Shown: positions 1 to 7,820 of the stretch, piece after piece
How the letters are laid out: the number at the start of each line of letters is the position of its first letter
Numbering within the stretch: the first letter of the stretch is position 1
Assembly (NCBI RefSeq): GCF_019084045.1
Contig: NZ_JAHRED010000006.1
Span: 62,001-126,000, forward strand
Reading direction: 5' to 3'
Length of the DNA: 64,000 nt
Source: Paeniglutamicibacter quisquiliarum
GTDB lineage: Bacteria; Actinomycetota; Actinomycetes; Actinomycetales; Micrococcaceae
Position numbers and translations under genes: made by a program
Notes under the pieces: generated by a model
The model's input: only the letters and a program-made list of their open reading frames with translations
The model's database searches: none
What the model was told of the DNA's origin: nothing

Positions 1-962
1 GCGCGCAGTCCGTGGAGGGCAAACGCCGCGGCGGCGCGGGGCTCGGGGGCGTGCAGGCCGACGGTGGCGTTGCCGGTGCTGGTGCCGTCGATGCTCTGGA
101 TGGTGGCGGCAAGCAGGGCCACCGGTTCGCCGAGGTCGGCCGAGACCCGTTGCAGCCAGTCGGCCGGGACGGTCCGCGAATCGTAGGTCACGTGCCAGGC
201 CCGCGACCCCGCCCCGGGATCCGCCGGGGACAGGCGCGGCTGCAGCGCCCGGCCCAGTGCCGAGTCGTGGTCGGTGAGCAGGTCCACCAGGGACCCCTGC
301 TCGGTGATGCGGCCGTTTTCCAGCCGGGCGGCGGAATCGGCCACGTGCAGCACCGTGTCCATTTCGTGGGTGATGAACACGACCGCGAGGTCCAGGTCGT
401 CGCGCAGCTGGCGCAGCAGCGAGACCACCGAGCGAGTGGTTTCCGGGTCCAGTCCCGAGGTGGCCTCGTCGGAGAGCAGTACCGAGGGACGCAGTGCCAG
501 TGCGCGGGCGATGCCCACGCGCTGGAGCTGGCCGCCGGACAGTTCAAACGGGTAGTGGTTGGCGCGGTGGGACAGGCCCACGCGATCCAGCAGCTCCGCC
601 ACCCGCGCCTTCGTCTCGGCCGGGGTCACGCCCAGGTATTGGAGCGGCAGCGCAATGTTCTCGGCAGCTGTGCGGCGCGAAAGCAGGCTCGCGGACTGGA
701 AGACCGTGCCGATGCGGCGCCGGGCAACCCGAAGCTTGCGTTCCGGAAGCCGGGCCAGGTCTTCGCCGTTGACGATGACCTGGCCGGAGGTGGGGCGCTC
801 CAGGAGGTTGATGCACTGGGCCAGGGTGGATTTCCCGGCACCCGAGGGGCCCACGATGGCAAGGATCTCGCCGGTGGCAACGTCGATCTCCAGGTTGTCC
901 AGGACCGTGACGGATTTGTCTCCGTGTCCGTAGACCTTGGTGAGGTTCTTCAGGCTGATCAT
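1..962 (-). CDS. metN: Methionine ABC transporter ATP-binding protein MetN (C-terminus cut by window edge)
   Basis: ATPase of the MetNIQ methionine importer, on the cytoplasmic face of the membrane. The translated minus strand starts MISLKNLTKVYG. It has a Walker A (GPSGAGKST), a Q-loop, the signature LSGGQLQR and a Walker B ending LLSDEATSGLD, followed by a C-terminal extension that fits the NIL/ACT regulatory domain of MetN. The reading frame is still open at base 1, so the last residues lie outside the window, and metI and metQ would be expected there too. The ATG at 960-962 has GGAAAG eight bases upstream. The family call is strong. Methionine as the substrate rests on the NIL-type tail and on the SAM-riboswitch-like leader. 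Confidence 0.88.
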   Translation of the reverse strand, partial: MISLKNLTKVYGHGDKSVTVLDNLEIDVATGEILAIVGPSGAGKSTLAQCINLLERPTSGQVIVNGEDLARLPERKLRVARRRIGTVFQSASLLSRRTAAENIALPLQYLGVTPAETKARVAELLDRVGLSHRANHYPFELSGGQLQRVGIARALALRPSVLLSDEATSGLDPETTRSVVSLLRQLRDDLDLAVVFITHEMDTVLHVADSAARLENGRITEQGSLVDLLTDHDSALGRALQPRLSPADPGAGSRAWHVTYDSRTVPADWLQRVSADLGEPVALLAATIQSIDGTSTGNATVGLHAPEPRAAAAFALHGLR

Positions 963-963
963 G

Positions 964-1035
964 CGATGGCTTTCCGTGCTGGGTTGGCGCCGATGCGAGT
1001 CGGTTGCCGCGAGGGGGATGGTCAATTCTGCGCCG
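964..1035 (-). promoter_or_regulatory. Candidate SAM-riboswitch-like leader of metN
   Basis: Read on the minus strand, the leader contains CGGCAACC, then a short CCGA...TCGG hairpin, then GGCGCCAACCC-AGC and GGAAAG just before the metN start. This order and spacing resemble the 3' half of the SAM-I fold (GCAACC / P3 / GGUGCYAAUUCC / GGAAA). The 5' half and a closing P1 helix are not clear by eye. The GGAAAG would overlap the ribosome binding site, so control would be translational. It is a candidate only. Confidence 0.4.
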
Positions 1036-1040
1036 CGGCG

Positions 1041-1101
1041 ACAGGCCCGGGCCATGGGCCTGTCACGCAGGGGCACGCAGCGTCTTGCCGCGTCACGCAG
1101 G
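1041..1101. repeat. Triple 10-bp direct repeat plus hairpin upstream of metN
   Basis: GTCACGCAGG occurs at 1062-1071 and 1092-1101, with a diverged copy GGCACGCAGC at 1072-1081, so the copies are spaced 10 and 20 bp apart on one helix face. Directly beside them, 1041-1063 is an inverted repeat with 8-bp arms (ACAGGCCC / GGGCCTGT). This could be an operator array for a regulator of metN, or part of an untranslated leader. Confidence 0.5.
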
Positions 1102-1401
1102 CCGGCCGGGGCGCGCCTTTTATTGCGTTGCATGACGGACCAGGGGGCGAGGAAGACGTGCGGCGTCACAAACATGCCGCCGGTCGGAAACGCGGTGCCG
1201 CCCGCGAAAAAGCCGATTTTCGGTCCGTCCTGCCTCGTGCAGGACGGGGTGCGGCGTTCGGGGGGGGGCGAGTGGGGTTCGACCGCCGCCGCGGTTCGGC
1301 GTCCGCGCGGGGGGAGGGGGTGCGCCCGGGCAATCCGCGGTGCCGCGCCGGGCGCTTGCGCAGGGCGCGGAGATTGACGAAAAGGTGATCGTCCGCATAT
1401 C
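1102..1401. other. Intergenic stretch between divergent metN and paaA
   Basis: About 300 bp of very G-rich sequence (including a run of eight G at 1261-1268). Open frames cross it on both strands, but none has a ribosome binding site, a plausible -10-linked start or recognisable protein sequence. I see no gene here. Confidence 0.6.
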
Positions 1402-1417
1402 CTGAACGAACGGTCAG
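1402..1417. promoter_or_regulatory. PaaR/TetR-type operator palindrome
   Basis: CTGAACGAACGGTCAG reads CTGACCGTTCGTTCAG on the other strand, so it is symmetric as CTGA-n-CG-nn-CG-n-TCAG. The minus-strand half site ACTGACCG plus a central CG matches the motif I recall for actinobacterial PaaR repressors, which respond to phenylacetyl-CoA. It lies 35 bp before paaA, where it could block the promoter. No paaR gene is in the window, so the regulator is inferred. Confidence 0.6.
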
Positions 1418-1451
1418 TAAATAATCTTTTTGTCACAGTGAGGTGAGCACT

Positions 1452-2441
1452 ATGGCTGCACAGCAAGAAAGCGGCGGATCGCTATCCGCGGTACTTTCTC
1501 CTGAGGAGCAAGCAGGGCAGGATCGCTTCAACGCGATCATTGCCGAGGATTCACGCATCGAACCGCGCGACTGGATGCCCGAGGCATACCGCAGGACCCT
1601 GACGCGGCAGATGTCCCAGCACGCGCACTCCGAAATCATCGGCATGCAGCCCGAGGCCAACTGGATCACCCGGGCCCCGTCCCTGAAGCGCAAGGCCATC
1701 CTCATGGCCAAGGTGCAGGACGAGGCCGGCCACGGCCTCTACCTGTACTCGGGCACCGAGACCCTCGGCACCCCGCGCGATGTGCTCAACGACCAGTTGA
1801 TGACGGGCAAGGCCAAGTACTCCTCGATCTTCAACTACCCGGCACGCTCCTGGGCGGACATGGGCGCGATCGGCTGGCTGGTCGACGGCGCGGCCATCGC
1901 CAACCAGGTCCCGTTGTGCCGCGCCTCCTACGGCCCCTACGGCCGGGCCATGGTGCGCATCTGCAAGGAGGAATCCTTCCACCAGCGCCAGGGCTTTGAG
2001 ATCCTGCTGGAGCTGGCCAACGGCACCGAGGCGCAGAAGAAGATGGCACAGGACGCCATCAACCGCTTCTACGCACCCTCGCTGATGATGTTCGGCCCGC
2101 CGGACTCCGACTCCCCGAACTCGGGCCAGTCAACCGCGTGGAAGATCAAGCGGTTCTCCAACGACGAATTGCGCCAGCGCTTCGTCGGCATGATCGTCGA
2201 ACAGGTCAAGATCCTGGGCCTGACCCTGCCGGACCCGGAGCTGCGCTTCGACGAGGAATCCGGGACCTGGAAGCACATGGACCTGGACTGGGTCGAGTTC
2301 AAGGCAGTCATCGCCGGCAACGGGCCCTGCAACGCGCAGCGCCTCCAGCGCCGCCGCGATGCACACAATGAAGGCGCCTGGGTGCGCGAAGCTGCCGCGG
2401 CATACGCGGCAAAGATGGCTCGAAAGACCGAGGTTGCATAA
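1452..2441 (+). CDS. paaA: Phenylacetyl-CoA epoxidase oxygenase subunit PaaA
   Basis: Catalytic diiron subunit of the PaaABCE multicomponent monooxygenase, which turns phenylacetyl-CoA into the ring-1,2-epoxide in aerobic phenylacetate breakdown. The 329-aa product matches PaaA in length and carries the ferritin-like diiron ligands, seen as [13 protein letters not shown] and [15 protein letters not shown] 1452 is chosen because AGGTGAG ends five bases before it; a GTG at 1443 would sit inside that ribosome binding site. It is the first gene of a tightly packed operon: paaB begins 3 bp after its stop. A TetR-type palindrome at 1402-1417 suggests PaaR control. The identification is very secure. 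Confidence 0.96.
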   Translation: MAAQQESGGSLSAVLSPEEQAGQDRFNAIIAEDSRIEPRDWMPEAYRRTLTRQMSQHAHSEIIGMQPEANWITRAPSLKRKAILMAKVQDEAGHGLYLYSGTETLGTPRDVLNDQLMTGKAKYSSIFNYPARSWADMGAIGWLVDGAAIANQVPLCRASYGPYGRAMVRICKEESFHQRQGFEILLELANGTEAQKKMAQDAINRFYAPSLMMFGPPDSDSPNSGQSTAWKIKRFSNDELRQRFVGMIVEQVKILGLTLPDPELRFDEESGTWKHMDLDWVEFKAVIAGNGPCNAQRLQRRRDAHNEGAWVREAAAAYAAKMARKTEVA

Positions 2442-2444
2442 ATC

Positions 2445-2738
2445 ATGACCGAATCAGAAGGCACCTGGCCGCTCTGGGAAGTATTCGTCCGCTCCTCCCG
2501 CGGGCTCTCCCACGTCCACGCCGGCTCCCTGCACGCACCGGATGCGGAGATGGCGCTGAAGAACGCCCGCGACCTGTACACCCGACGCAACGAGGGCGTG
2601 TCCCTCTGGGTCGTGGCCAGCAGCGACATCATCGCCTCGGACCCCGATGCCAAGGGCATGTACTTCGAATCCCCGCAGGGCAAGGACTACCGCCACGCCA
2701 CCTACTACACCAAGTCCGAGGGCGTGAAGCACCTGTGA
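2445..2738 (+). CDS. paaB: Phenylacetyl-CoA epoxidase subunit PaaB
   Basis: Small structural subunit (97 aa, the usual size) that holds PaaAC heterodimers together in the epoxidase complex. The WEVFVR-SS-GL-HVHAGSLHA start and the KDYRHATYYT end are typical of the family. It has no cofactor of its own. It lies 3 bp after paaA, and its stop overlaps the GTG start of paaC, so translation of the three subunits is probably coupled. Confidence 0.95.
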   Translation: MTESEGTWPLWEVFVRSSRGLSHVHAGSLHAPDAEMALKNARDLYTRRNEGVSLWVVASSDIIASDPDAKGMYFESPQGKDYRHATYYTKSEGVKHL

Positions 2739-3595
2739 GCGCACACAACATCGACCATTCCCTGGACAGCTTCGGCGACTCGACGGCCTCGGCCACCCGC
2801 GTCACCCCGGGCAACGCGCTGCGCCCCGAGGACATCGCCATCGCGCAGGAGAAGCCCAGCGAGCAGGTCGCCGAATACGCCCTGCGCCTGGGCGACGACG
2901 CCCTGATCCTGGCCCAGCGCCTCTCGCACTGGATCTCGCGCGGTCCGGAGATCGAGGAAGACATCGCCCTGGGCAACATCGCCCTGGACCAGCTGGGCCA
3001 CGCCCGCTCCTTCCTCTCCTACGCCGCCAAGGCCTGGGACAAGACCGAGGACGACCTGGCCTACTGGCGCGAGGAAGAGGACTTCCGCTCGCTGCACATC
3101 GTCGAACAGCCCAACGGCGACTTCGGCGTGACCATCGTGCGCCAGCTGATCATCTCCATCTACCAGCACCTGCTCTACACCGCGCTGCTGGACTCGGGCG
3201 ACGCGACCATCGCGGCAATTTCCGCCAAGGCCGTCAAGGAGGTCGACTACCACCGCGACCACGCCATCGCCTGGACGCTGCGCCTGGGCATCGGCACCGA
3301 GGAATCGGCGCGCCGGATGCGCCACGCCCTGGACATCCTCTGGCCCTACGTCGGGGAGATGTTCGAGGACGAGGAACTGCACGCCGCCCTGGGCGACGTC
3401 GCTGTGGCCCCCTCCTCGCTGCGCGCGGCCTGGGAAGAGGAATTCACCGCCGTGCTGCACGACGCCGAACTGGCGGTTCCGACCGTTCCGTTCGCGATGG
3501 CCCGCGGACGGCGCGGCGAGCACTCCGAGCACCTCGGCTTCATTCTGGCCGAGATGCAGGTGTTGGCGCGCAAGCACCCCGGCGCCACCTGGTAA
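2735..3595 (+). CDS. paaC: Phenylacetyl-CoA epoxidase subunit PaaC
   Basis: Ferritin-like partner of PaaA (286 aa). It is structurally related to PaaA but non-catalytic in characterised systems. Family blocks are visible: GNIALDQLGHARSFL, the EEDFRS segment, and KEVDYHRDHAIAW. It starts at GTG 2735, overlapping the paaB stop as GTGA. The N-terminus carries about 25 residues more than the E. coli protein before the conserved PSEQVAEYALRLGDDAL block. The next gene, paaD, follows after 17 bp, with a weak AAGGACGAAAG ribosome binding site. Confidence 0.95.
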   Translation: MSAHNIDHSLDSFGDSTASATRVTPGNALRPEDIAIAQEKPSEQVAEYALRLGDDALILAQRLSHWISRGPEIEEDIALGNIALDQLGHARSFLSYAAKAWDKTEDDLAYWREEEDFRSLHIVEQPNGDFGVTIVRQLIISIYQHLLYTALLDSGDATIAAISAKAVKEVDYHRDHAIAWTLRLGIGTEESARRMRHALDILWPYVGEMFEDEELHAALGDVAVAPSSLRAAWEEEFTAVLHDAELAVPTVPFAMARGRRGEHSEHLGFILAEMQVLARKHPGATW

Positions 3596-3612
3596 GCAAA
3601 GGACGAAAGAAA

Positions 3613-4098
3613 ATGATTGCCACCATCACCGAGCTGCGCGAGATCGCCGCACGCGTGACCGACCCCGAGATCCCGGTGCTCACCATCGCGGACCTGGGGA
3701 TCCTGCGGGACGTGGAGCTTCAGGGCGACACCGTGGTTGTCACCATCACCCCCACGTACTCGGGATGCCCGGCGATGGACGCAATCACCGAGGACCTGGG
3801 GACCGTCTTCCGGGCGTCCGGGTACCCGGATGTCCGGGTCAACCTGGTCCTTTCCCCTGCCTGGAGCACCGACTGGATGACCGAGTCCGGCAAGGCCAAG
3901 CTCCAGGCCTACGGCATTGCCCCGCCCACGGGCACCGGCCACCGCGGGCCGGTGACCCTGGGCCTGGGCGTGAAGTGCCCGCAATGCCACTCGCTGAATA
4001 CCAAGGAACTTTCCCGCTTCGGTTCCACCTCGTGCAAGTCCATGTACCAATGCAAGGACTGCCTGGAACCCTTCGACTACTTCAAGGTGCTCTCATGA
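3613..4098 (+). CDS. paaD: Phenylacetate pathway Fe-S maturation protein PaaD
   Basis: A MIP18/DUF59-family protein of 161 aa, thought to help Fe-S assembly on the reductase PaaE. The DUF59 core is seen as RVTDPEIPVLTIADLGIL and TPTYSGCPAMD. The C-terminus has a four-cysteine zinc-ribbon-like cluster (CPQCHS...CKSMYQCKDC) found in PaaD but not in general SufT proteins. Its stop overlaps the paaE start (ATGA), consistent with coupled production of PaaD and its client. Confidence 0.93.
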   Translation: MIATITELREIAARVTDPEIPVLTIADLGILRDVELQGDTVVVTITPTYSGCPAMDAITEDLGTVFRASGYPDVRVNLVLSPAWSTDWMTESGKAKLQAYGIAPPTGTGHRGPVTLGLGVKCPQCHSLNTKELSRFGSTSCKSMYQCKDCLEPFDYFKVLS

Positions 4099-5291
4099 CA
4101 GACACGACTGCTGCCCTGCCGGCCAACGACGGCGTTGACCCCGAGGTCCCGGGCCGTCGCCGGACCACGTTCCACACCCTCACGGTTTCCGAGGTCCGCC
4201 GGCTCACCGCCGACGCCATCGAGGTCACCTTCGAGGTCCCCGCGGACCTCGCCGGCCAGTACGACTACCTGCCCGGCCAGTACGTGGCACTGCGCAAGGA
4301 ACTGGAGGATGCCGAGGGCAACCTCGTGGAGCTGCGCCGCAGCTACTCCATCTGCGCCGAGCCCACCGCCGGGGAAATCCGCGTCGCCATCAAGCGCGAC
4401 ATCGGCGGCATCTTCTCCACCTGGGCCAACGAGTCGCTGCGTGCCGGGGACACCATGGACGTCATGAGCCCCACCGGCGGCTTCATCTCCAAGCACAAGA
4501 TGAACGGGATGAACGACCCCGAGGACATCGACGTCGAAACCGAGGACACCTTCGTGGCCGTGGCCGCTGGATCGGGCATCACCCCGGTCATGGCCATCGC
4601 CCGCACGGTGCTGGCAGCCAACGAGAACGTGCACTTCGACCTCGTCTACGCCAACAAGGCCGCCATGGATGTGATGTTCCTGGAGGAACTGGCGGACCTC
4701 AAGGACCGCTATCCGGCCCGCTTCGCCCTGCACCACGTGCTGAGCCGCGAACAGCGCATCTCCCCGCTGCTCTCGGGCCGCATCGACGCCGAAAAGCTGA
4801 ACAAGCTGCTGGGCTCGGTCATCCGCACCGACCAGGTCGATGAATGGTTCCTCTGCGGCCCCTTCGAACTGGTCCAGCTGGTGCGCGACAACCTCGCCGC
4901 ACAGGGCGTCCCGGCCGAGAAGGTCCGCTACGAGCTGTTCACCACCGGGGAGCCGACGCGTCCCGAGGGAAACATCGGCCGCCCCGTCGTGATCGACGAG
5001 TCCGACGAGACCTACCAGATCGCGTTCAAGCTCGACGGCCTGCAGGGCGAGGTCAAGAGCCCCGTCAACGCCCGCGAGACCATCCTGAACGCCGCGCTGC
5101 GCGTCCGCCCGGACGTCCCGTTCGCTTGTGCCGGCGGGGTCTGCGGCACCTGCCGTGCCAAGGTCGTCGAGGGTAGCGTGGACATGGACGAGAACTACGC
5201 GCTGGAGCCGGACGAGATCGAGCGGGGCTACGTGCTGACCTGCCAGTCGCGCCCCACCACCGAACGCGTCCTGGTCGACTACGACGCCTAG
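4095..5291 (+). CDS. paaE: Phenylacetyl-CoA epoxidase reductase subunit PaaE
   Basis: NADPH-dependent electron-transfer subunit that feeds the PaaA diiron site (398 aa). The order is an FAD-binding ferredoxin-reductase domain (YLPGQYVAL, RRSYSIC), a nucleotide-binding domain (AAGSGITPVMAIA, FLCGPFELV), and a C-terminal plant-type [2Fe-2S] domain with CAGGVCGTC and the final cysteine in VLTCQS. ATG 4095 overlaps the paaD stop. An in-frame ORF continues far upstream, but that part is only antiphase reading of paaD. A hairpin follows the stop, so this probably ends the epoxidase transcript. Confidence 0.95.
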   Translation: MTDTTAALPANDGVDPEVPGRRRTTFHTLTVSEVRRLTADAIEVTFEVPADLAGQYDYLPGQYVALRKELEDAEGNLVELRRSYSICAEPTAGEIRVAIKRDIGGIFSTWANESLRAGDTMDVMSPTGGFISKHKMNGMNDPEDIDVETEDTFVAVAAGSGITPVMAIARTVLAANENVHFDLVYANKAAMDVMFLEELADLKDRYPARFALHHVLSREQRISPLLSGRIDAEKLNKLLGSVIRTDQVDEWFLCGPFELVQLVRDNLAAQGVPAEKVRYELFTTGEPTRPEGNIGRPVVIDESDETYQIAFKLDGLQGEVKSPVNARETILNAALRVRPDVPFACAGGVCGTCRAKVVEGSVDMDENYALEPDEIERGYVLTCQSRPTTERVLVDYDA

Positions 5292-5308
5292 GCACCAACC
5301 ACACCGGC

Positions 5309-5340
5309 AAGGATCCATCCGCGGGAGCGGGTGGATCCTT
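5309..5340 (+). terminator. Hairpin after paaE
   Basis: AAGGATCCA-TCC pairs with GGG-TGGATCCTT (12 bp with one G-T pair) across an 8-nt loop. No T-run follows, so it may attenuate rather than stop transcription into the next gene. Confidence 0.55.
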
Positions 5341-5375
5341 GGCGTAGGACCATAACCGGAGGGACACGGACCAAC

Positions 5376-6155
5376 ATGATTGAACTGAACATCACCGACG
5401 GCGTGGCAGAAATCGTGCTCAACGCCCCGGAGAAGATGAACTCGCTGAACGAGGCAGCCCTCGATGAGCTGGGCGCGGCCTACGACCAGGCCGCCGCGGG
5501 AGTCGAAACCGGACAGGTCCGGGCCCTGCTGCTGCGCGGCGAGGGCCGCGGCTTCTGCGCCGGACGCGACATCTCCGGGGTGGTCCCGGCCGACGACGAC
5601 GTCCTGGGATACCTCGGCGGCAAGGTGCAGCCCTTGCTGGCCAAGATGTCCTCGTTCCCGGCGCCAACCTTCGCCGCCGTGCAGGGCGCGTGCCTCGGGG
5701 TCGGGCTGGGCCTGGCGATCGCCACGGATGTGGTGTACGTGGCGCAGAACGCGAAGATCGGTTCGCCCTTCGCCAACCTCGGAGCGACGCTCGACTCGGG
5801 CGGGCACTGGCTGTTCACCGAACGACTGGGCACCCACCGAACGCTGGATATGATCTACACCGCCGAGCTGATCAGCGGCGCCGACGCGGTGGCCTCCGGG
5901 CTCTTCTCCCGGGCCATGCCTGCAGACGATTTGCTGGAGACCACGCGCGGCATCGTCGCCAAGGTCGCCTCCGGGGCAACCGGTGCGTTCCGGGCCTCCA
6001 AGGAACTCGTGGCCGAGATCCGCGACCAGCGCCTGGGTTTGTGGGACTCGATGGCCAATGAGAACCAGGCCCAGGCGGACCTGTGCGCGACGGAGGACTA
6101 TGCCGAGGGGTTCCTGGCGTTCCAGGAAAAGCGGAAGCCGGTCTTCAAGGGCTAG
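5376..6155 (+). CDS. paaG: Enoyl-CoA hydratase/isomerase, probably PaaG
   Basis: Crotonase-family protein, 259 aa. The oxyanion-hole region GFCAGRDISG and the CLGVGLGLAIATDVV segment are clear. The catalytic position reads TLDSGGHWLF: an Asp in DSGG, as in PaaG isomerases, rather than the second Glu of true hydratases. The ending DYAEGFLAFQEKRKPVF also follows PaaG. PaaG isomerises 1,2-epoxyphenylacetyl-CoA to the oxepin, the step after the paaABCDE product. ATG 5376 has CCGGAGGGA upstream. paaF, paaH, paaJ, paaK and paaZ are not in the window. A general enoyl-CoA isomerase is the alternative. Confidence 0.8.
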   Translation: MIELNITDGVAEIVLNAPEKMNSLNEAALDELGAAYDQAAAGVETGQVRALLLRGEGRGFCAGRDISGVVPADDDVLGYLGGKVQPLLAKMSSFPAPTFAAVQGACLGVGLGLAIATDVVYVAQNAKIGSPFANLGATLDSGGHWLFTERLGTHRTLDMIYTAELISGADAVASGLFSRAMPADDLLETTRGIVAKVASGATGAFRASKELVAEIRDQRLGLWDSMANENQAQADLCATEDYAEGFLAFQEKRKPVFKG

Positions 6156-6180
6156 CGACCAGTGCCCGCGATGAAGCGGT

Positions 6181-6201
6181 GCCCCCGTCTCTGGCGGGGG
6201 C
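6181..6201 (+). terminator. Short GC hairpin after paaG
   Basis: GCCCCCG / CGGGGGC form a perfect 7-bp stem over a 7-nt loop, 26 bp after the paaG stop. There is no T-run. The following 170 bp to the convergent MFS gene show nothing else. Confidence 0.45.
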
Positions 6202-6378
6202 CCGTTCGCACGTGCGGGGTCCGGCCCGCATCCCGGCGCAACGTTCCGCCAGGTGGATCACGATCACGTTCGGGGTGGAAATCCTGCTGTGGGTGTTTGG
6301 CGAACCGGGGGGTGTGCCGGGGACGAACGTGCCGATCCGAGCCGCGTCCTTAAACCACTGAAGTCAACATGCTTTTGG

Positions 6379-7692
6379 CTAGGCCGATTCATGGCGCCGC
6401 CTGCCCGTTGCCGTCCAGAACGACAACAGCGGCAACCCCGCGCACGCCGTCACGCCCACCCATATCCACATGACCGGCTGCAGGCCCAGCGCATCGCCGG
6501 CCAAGCCGCCAATGATTCCCAGCAAGGGAACCGGACCCATCGTGAACACCAACCGGAATCCTTGCTGCCGACCCATCATGGTGTCGGGTGTCGCCCTGGC
6601 CAGAAGCCCGTAGGCAGTGGCGTTGTAGGACACCATGAGCGCGTTGTACAGCACCGAATGGGCGATCACCACGATGAGCGAGCCGGCGGTTAGGTTGCCC
6701 GCCAACGGAACCAACACGACCGAGAGCGGCAGGAAAAGAGCGGAGTACGCGAGGAGCCGGGTTTCGCCCAGCCTGGCCACCAAGGCGGGAACCGCCAATG
6801 AACCACACAGCCCCCCAACAGCGATCATCGAGATGACCAGCCCGATGGCCTGGGGCGTGAAGCCCAGGACCTTGACGAAGTAGAGGGTTTCCACGGCGGA
6901 ACCAAAGGCCAGGCCCATGTTGGTGATCGCCGAGGAGGAAACCAGGGCTCGGATGGCGGAGTGCTTGAGCGTGAATCGGAGGCCCTCCCCAAATGACTGC
7001 CGGAAGCCGATCCGTGGTGTCGCTTCCCCCGGGGGAGCGGCGGACTTTGCCGCCGTGCGGAGGCCCCACAGCAGGGTTGCTGCGGCGAGCAGGTTCGCCG
7101 TCCCGGCCACGAGGAGGGTGAAGGGCGCGGAGATGACGGCGACCAGGGGTCCTGCCAGGCCGGGTGAGATGATGCCGGCAGAGGTATCGACGGTTTCCTT
7201 GCGGGCAAACGCCGCGGAAACCAGGTCGCGCCCGACGATGGCCGGTAACGCCGAGCCCGCCCCCATGCCCCACACCATGCCGGCGGCTCCCACCAGGAAG
7301 GAAACCACCACCAGCTGCGGATAGCCCAGAAGACCCAGCGACCAGGCCAAAGGGACCGAAAGGATCGCCGAGCCCGCCGCCAGTTGAGCCCAGAACATGG
7401 TCTTGACCCGGTTCACGCGATCGAGCATGATGCCCGCGGGGATGGCCAGGAACAGGAATGCCACGGATTCGGCGGCATTGAGGAACCCGATTTGGGTGGC
7501 GTTCGCATCGAGGGCGTAGATCGCGACCAGGTCATTGGCCACATTCAGGATCCCGGTGGAGATCGCCCCGAAGGCCACGGAAACCATCAGCGTTCCAAAT
7601 CCGGGTCTGTCCCGCAGCCGGGGCGGCGTCTTCGCCGGCAGTCCCGGGGCTTGCCTCTGGCTCATGGGTTCCGCGCTTTCGTTCACGGGCAT
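6379..7692 (-). CDS. MFS transporter
   Basis: A 437-aa major facilitator protein with about twelve hydrophobic segments. The conserved loop after TM2 reads GIMLDRVNRVKTMF, in the position of the MFS motif G-x3-D-R-x-G-R-R. It resembles the MFS_3 exporter group (drug or siderophore efflux), but no substrate can be read from the sequence. The first ATG (7692) lies within a perfect palindrome and has no good ribosome binding site. An internal ATG at residue 10 (7665) has GCGGA upstream and may be the true start. It is transcribed in the same direction as the esterase gene but 128 bp from it. Confidence 0.85.
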   Translation of the reverse strand: MPVNESAEPMSQRQAPGLPAKTPPRLRDRPGFGTLMVSVAFGAISTGILNVANDLVAIYALDANATQIGFLNAAESVAFLFLAIPAGIMLDRVNRVKTMFWAQLAAGSAILSVPLAWSLGLLGYPQLVVVSFLVGAAGMVWGMGAGSALPAIVGRDLVSAAFARKETVDTSAGIISPGLAGPLVAVISAPFTLLVAGTANLLAAATLLWGLRTAAKSAAPPGEATPRIGFRQSFGEGLRFTLKHSAIRALVSSSAITNMGLAFGSAVETLYFVKVLGFTPQAIGLVISMIAVGGLCGSLAVPALVARLGETRLLAYSALFLPLSVVLVPLAGNLTAGSLIVVIAHSVLYNALMVSYNATAYGLLARATPDTMMGRQQGFRLVFTMGPVPLLGIIGGLAGDALGLQPVMWIWVGVTACAGLPLLSFWTATGRRRHESA

Positions 7693-7699
7693 CGTGAAC
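7681..7699. promoter_or_regulatory. Palindrome across the start of the MFS gene
   Basis: GTTCACG-GGCAT-CGTGAAC has perfect 7-bp arms around a 5-bp spacer and overlaps the upstream-most possible start codon of the MFS gene. It could be an operator, or an RNA hairpin hiding the start. Confidence 0.45.
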
Positions 7700-7820
7700 C
7701 CGATGCTACCCGAGGGGATTCGTCATCCGGCCGAGGGCGCCGGCCCCGGACGCGCGCGGCTCGCGGGCACGTTCCCGGCCAGCGCGGCTCCGGGCGAACA
7801 TGACGGCGTGGATCCAGGCC

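Noticed and set aside
1261-1268. A run of eight G that might be a phase-variable or frameshift tract
   Set aside because: It lies in an intergenic stretch with no gene to switch.
12-1388. A 458-codon open frame on the plus strand at the left edge
   Set aside because: It is antisense to metN, whose Walker motifs are clear on the minus strand; it continues into a G-rich gap and has no start signals.
4077-5837. A 586-codon open frame antisense to paaE and paaG
   Set aside because: GC-rich codon bias keeps antisense frames open. The plus-strand genes carry complete FAD, NAD, Fe-S and crotonase motifs.
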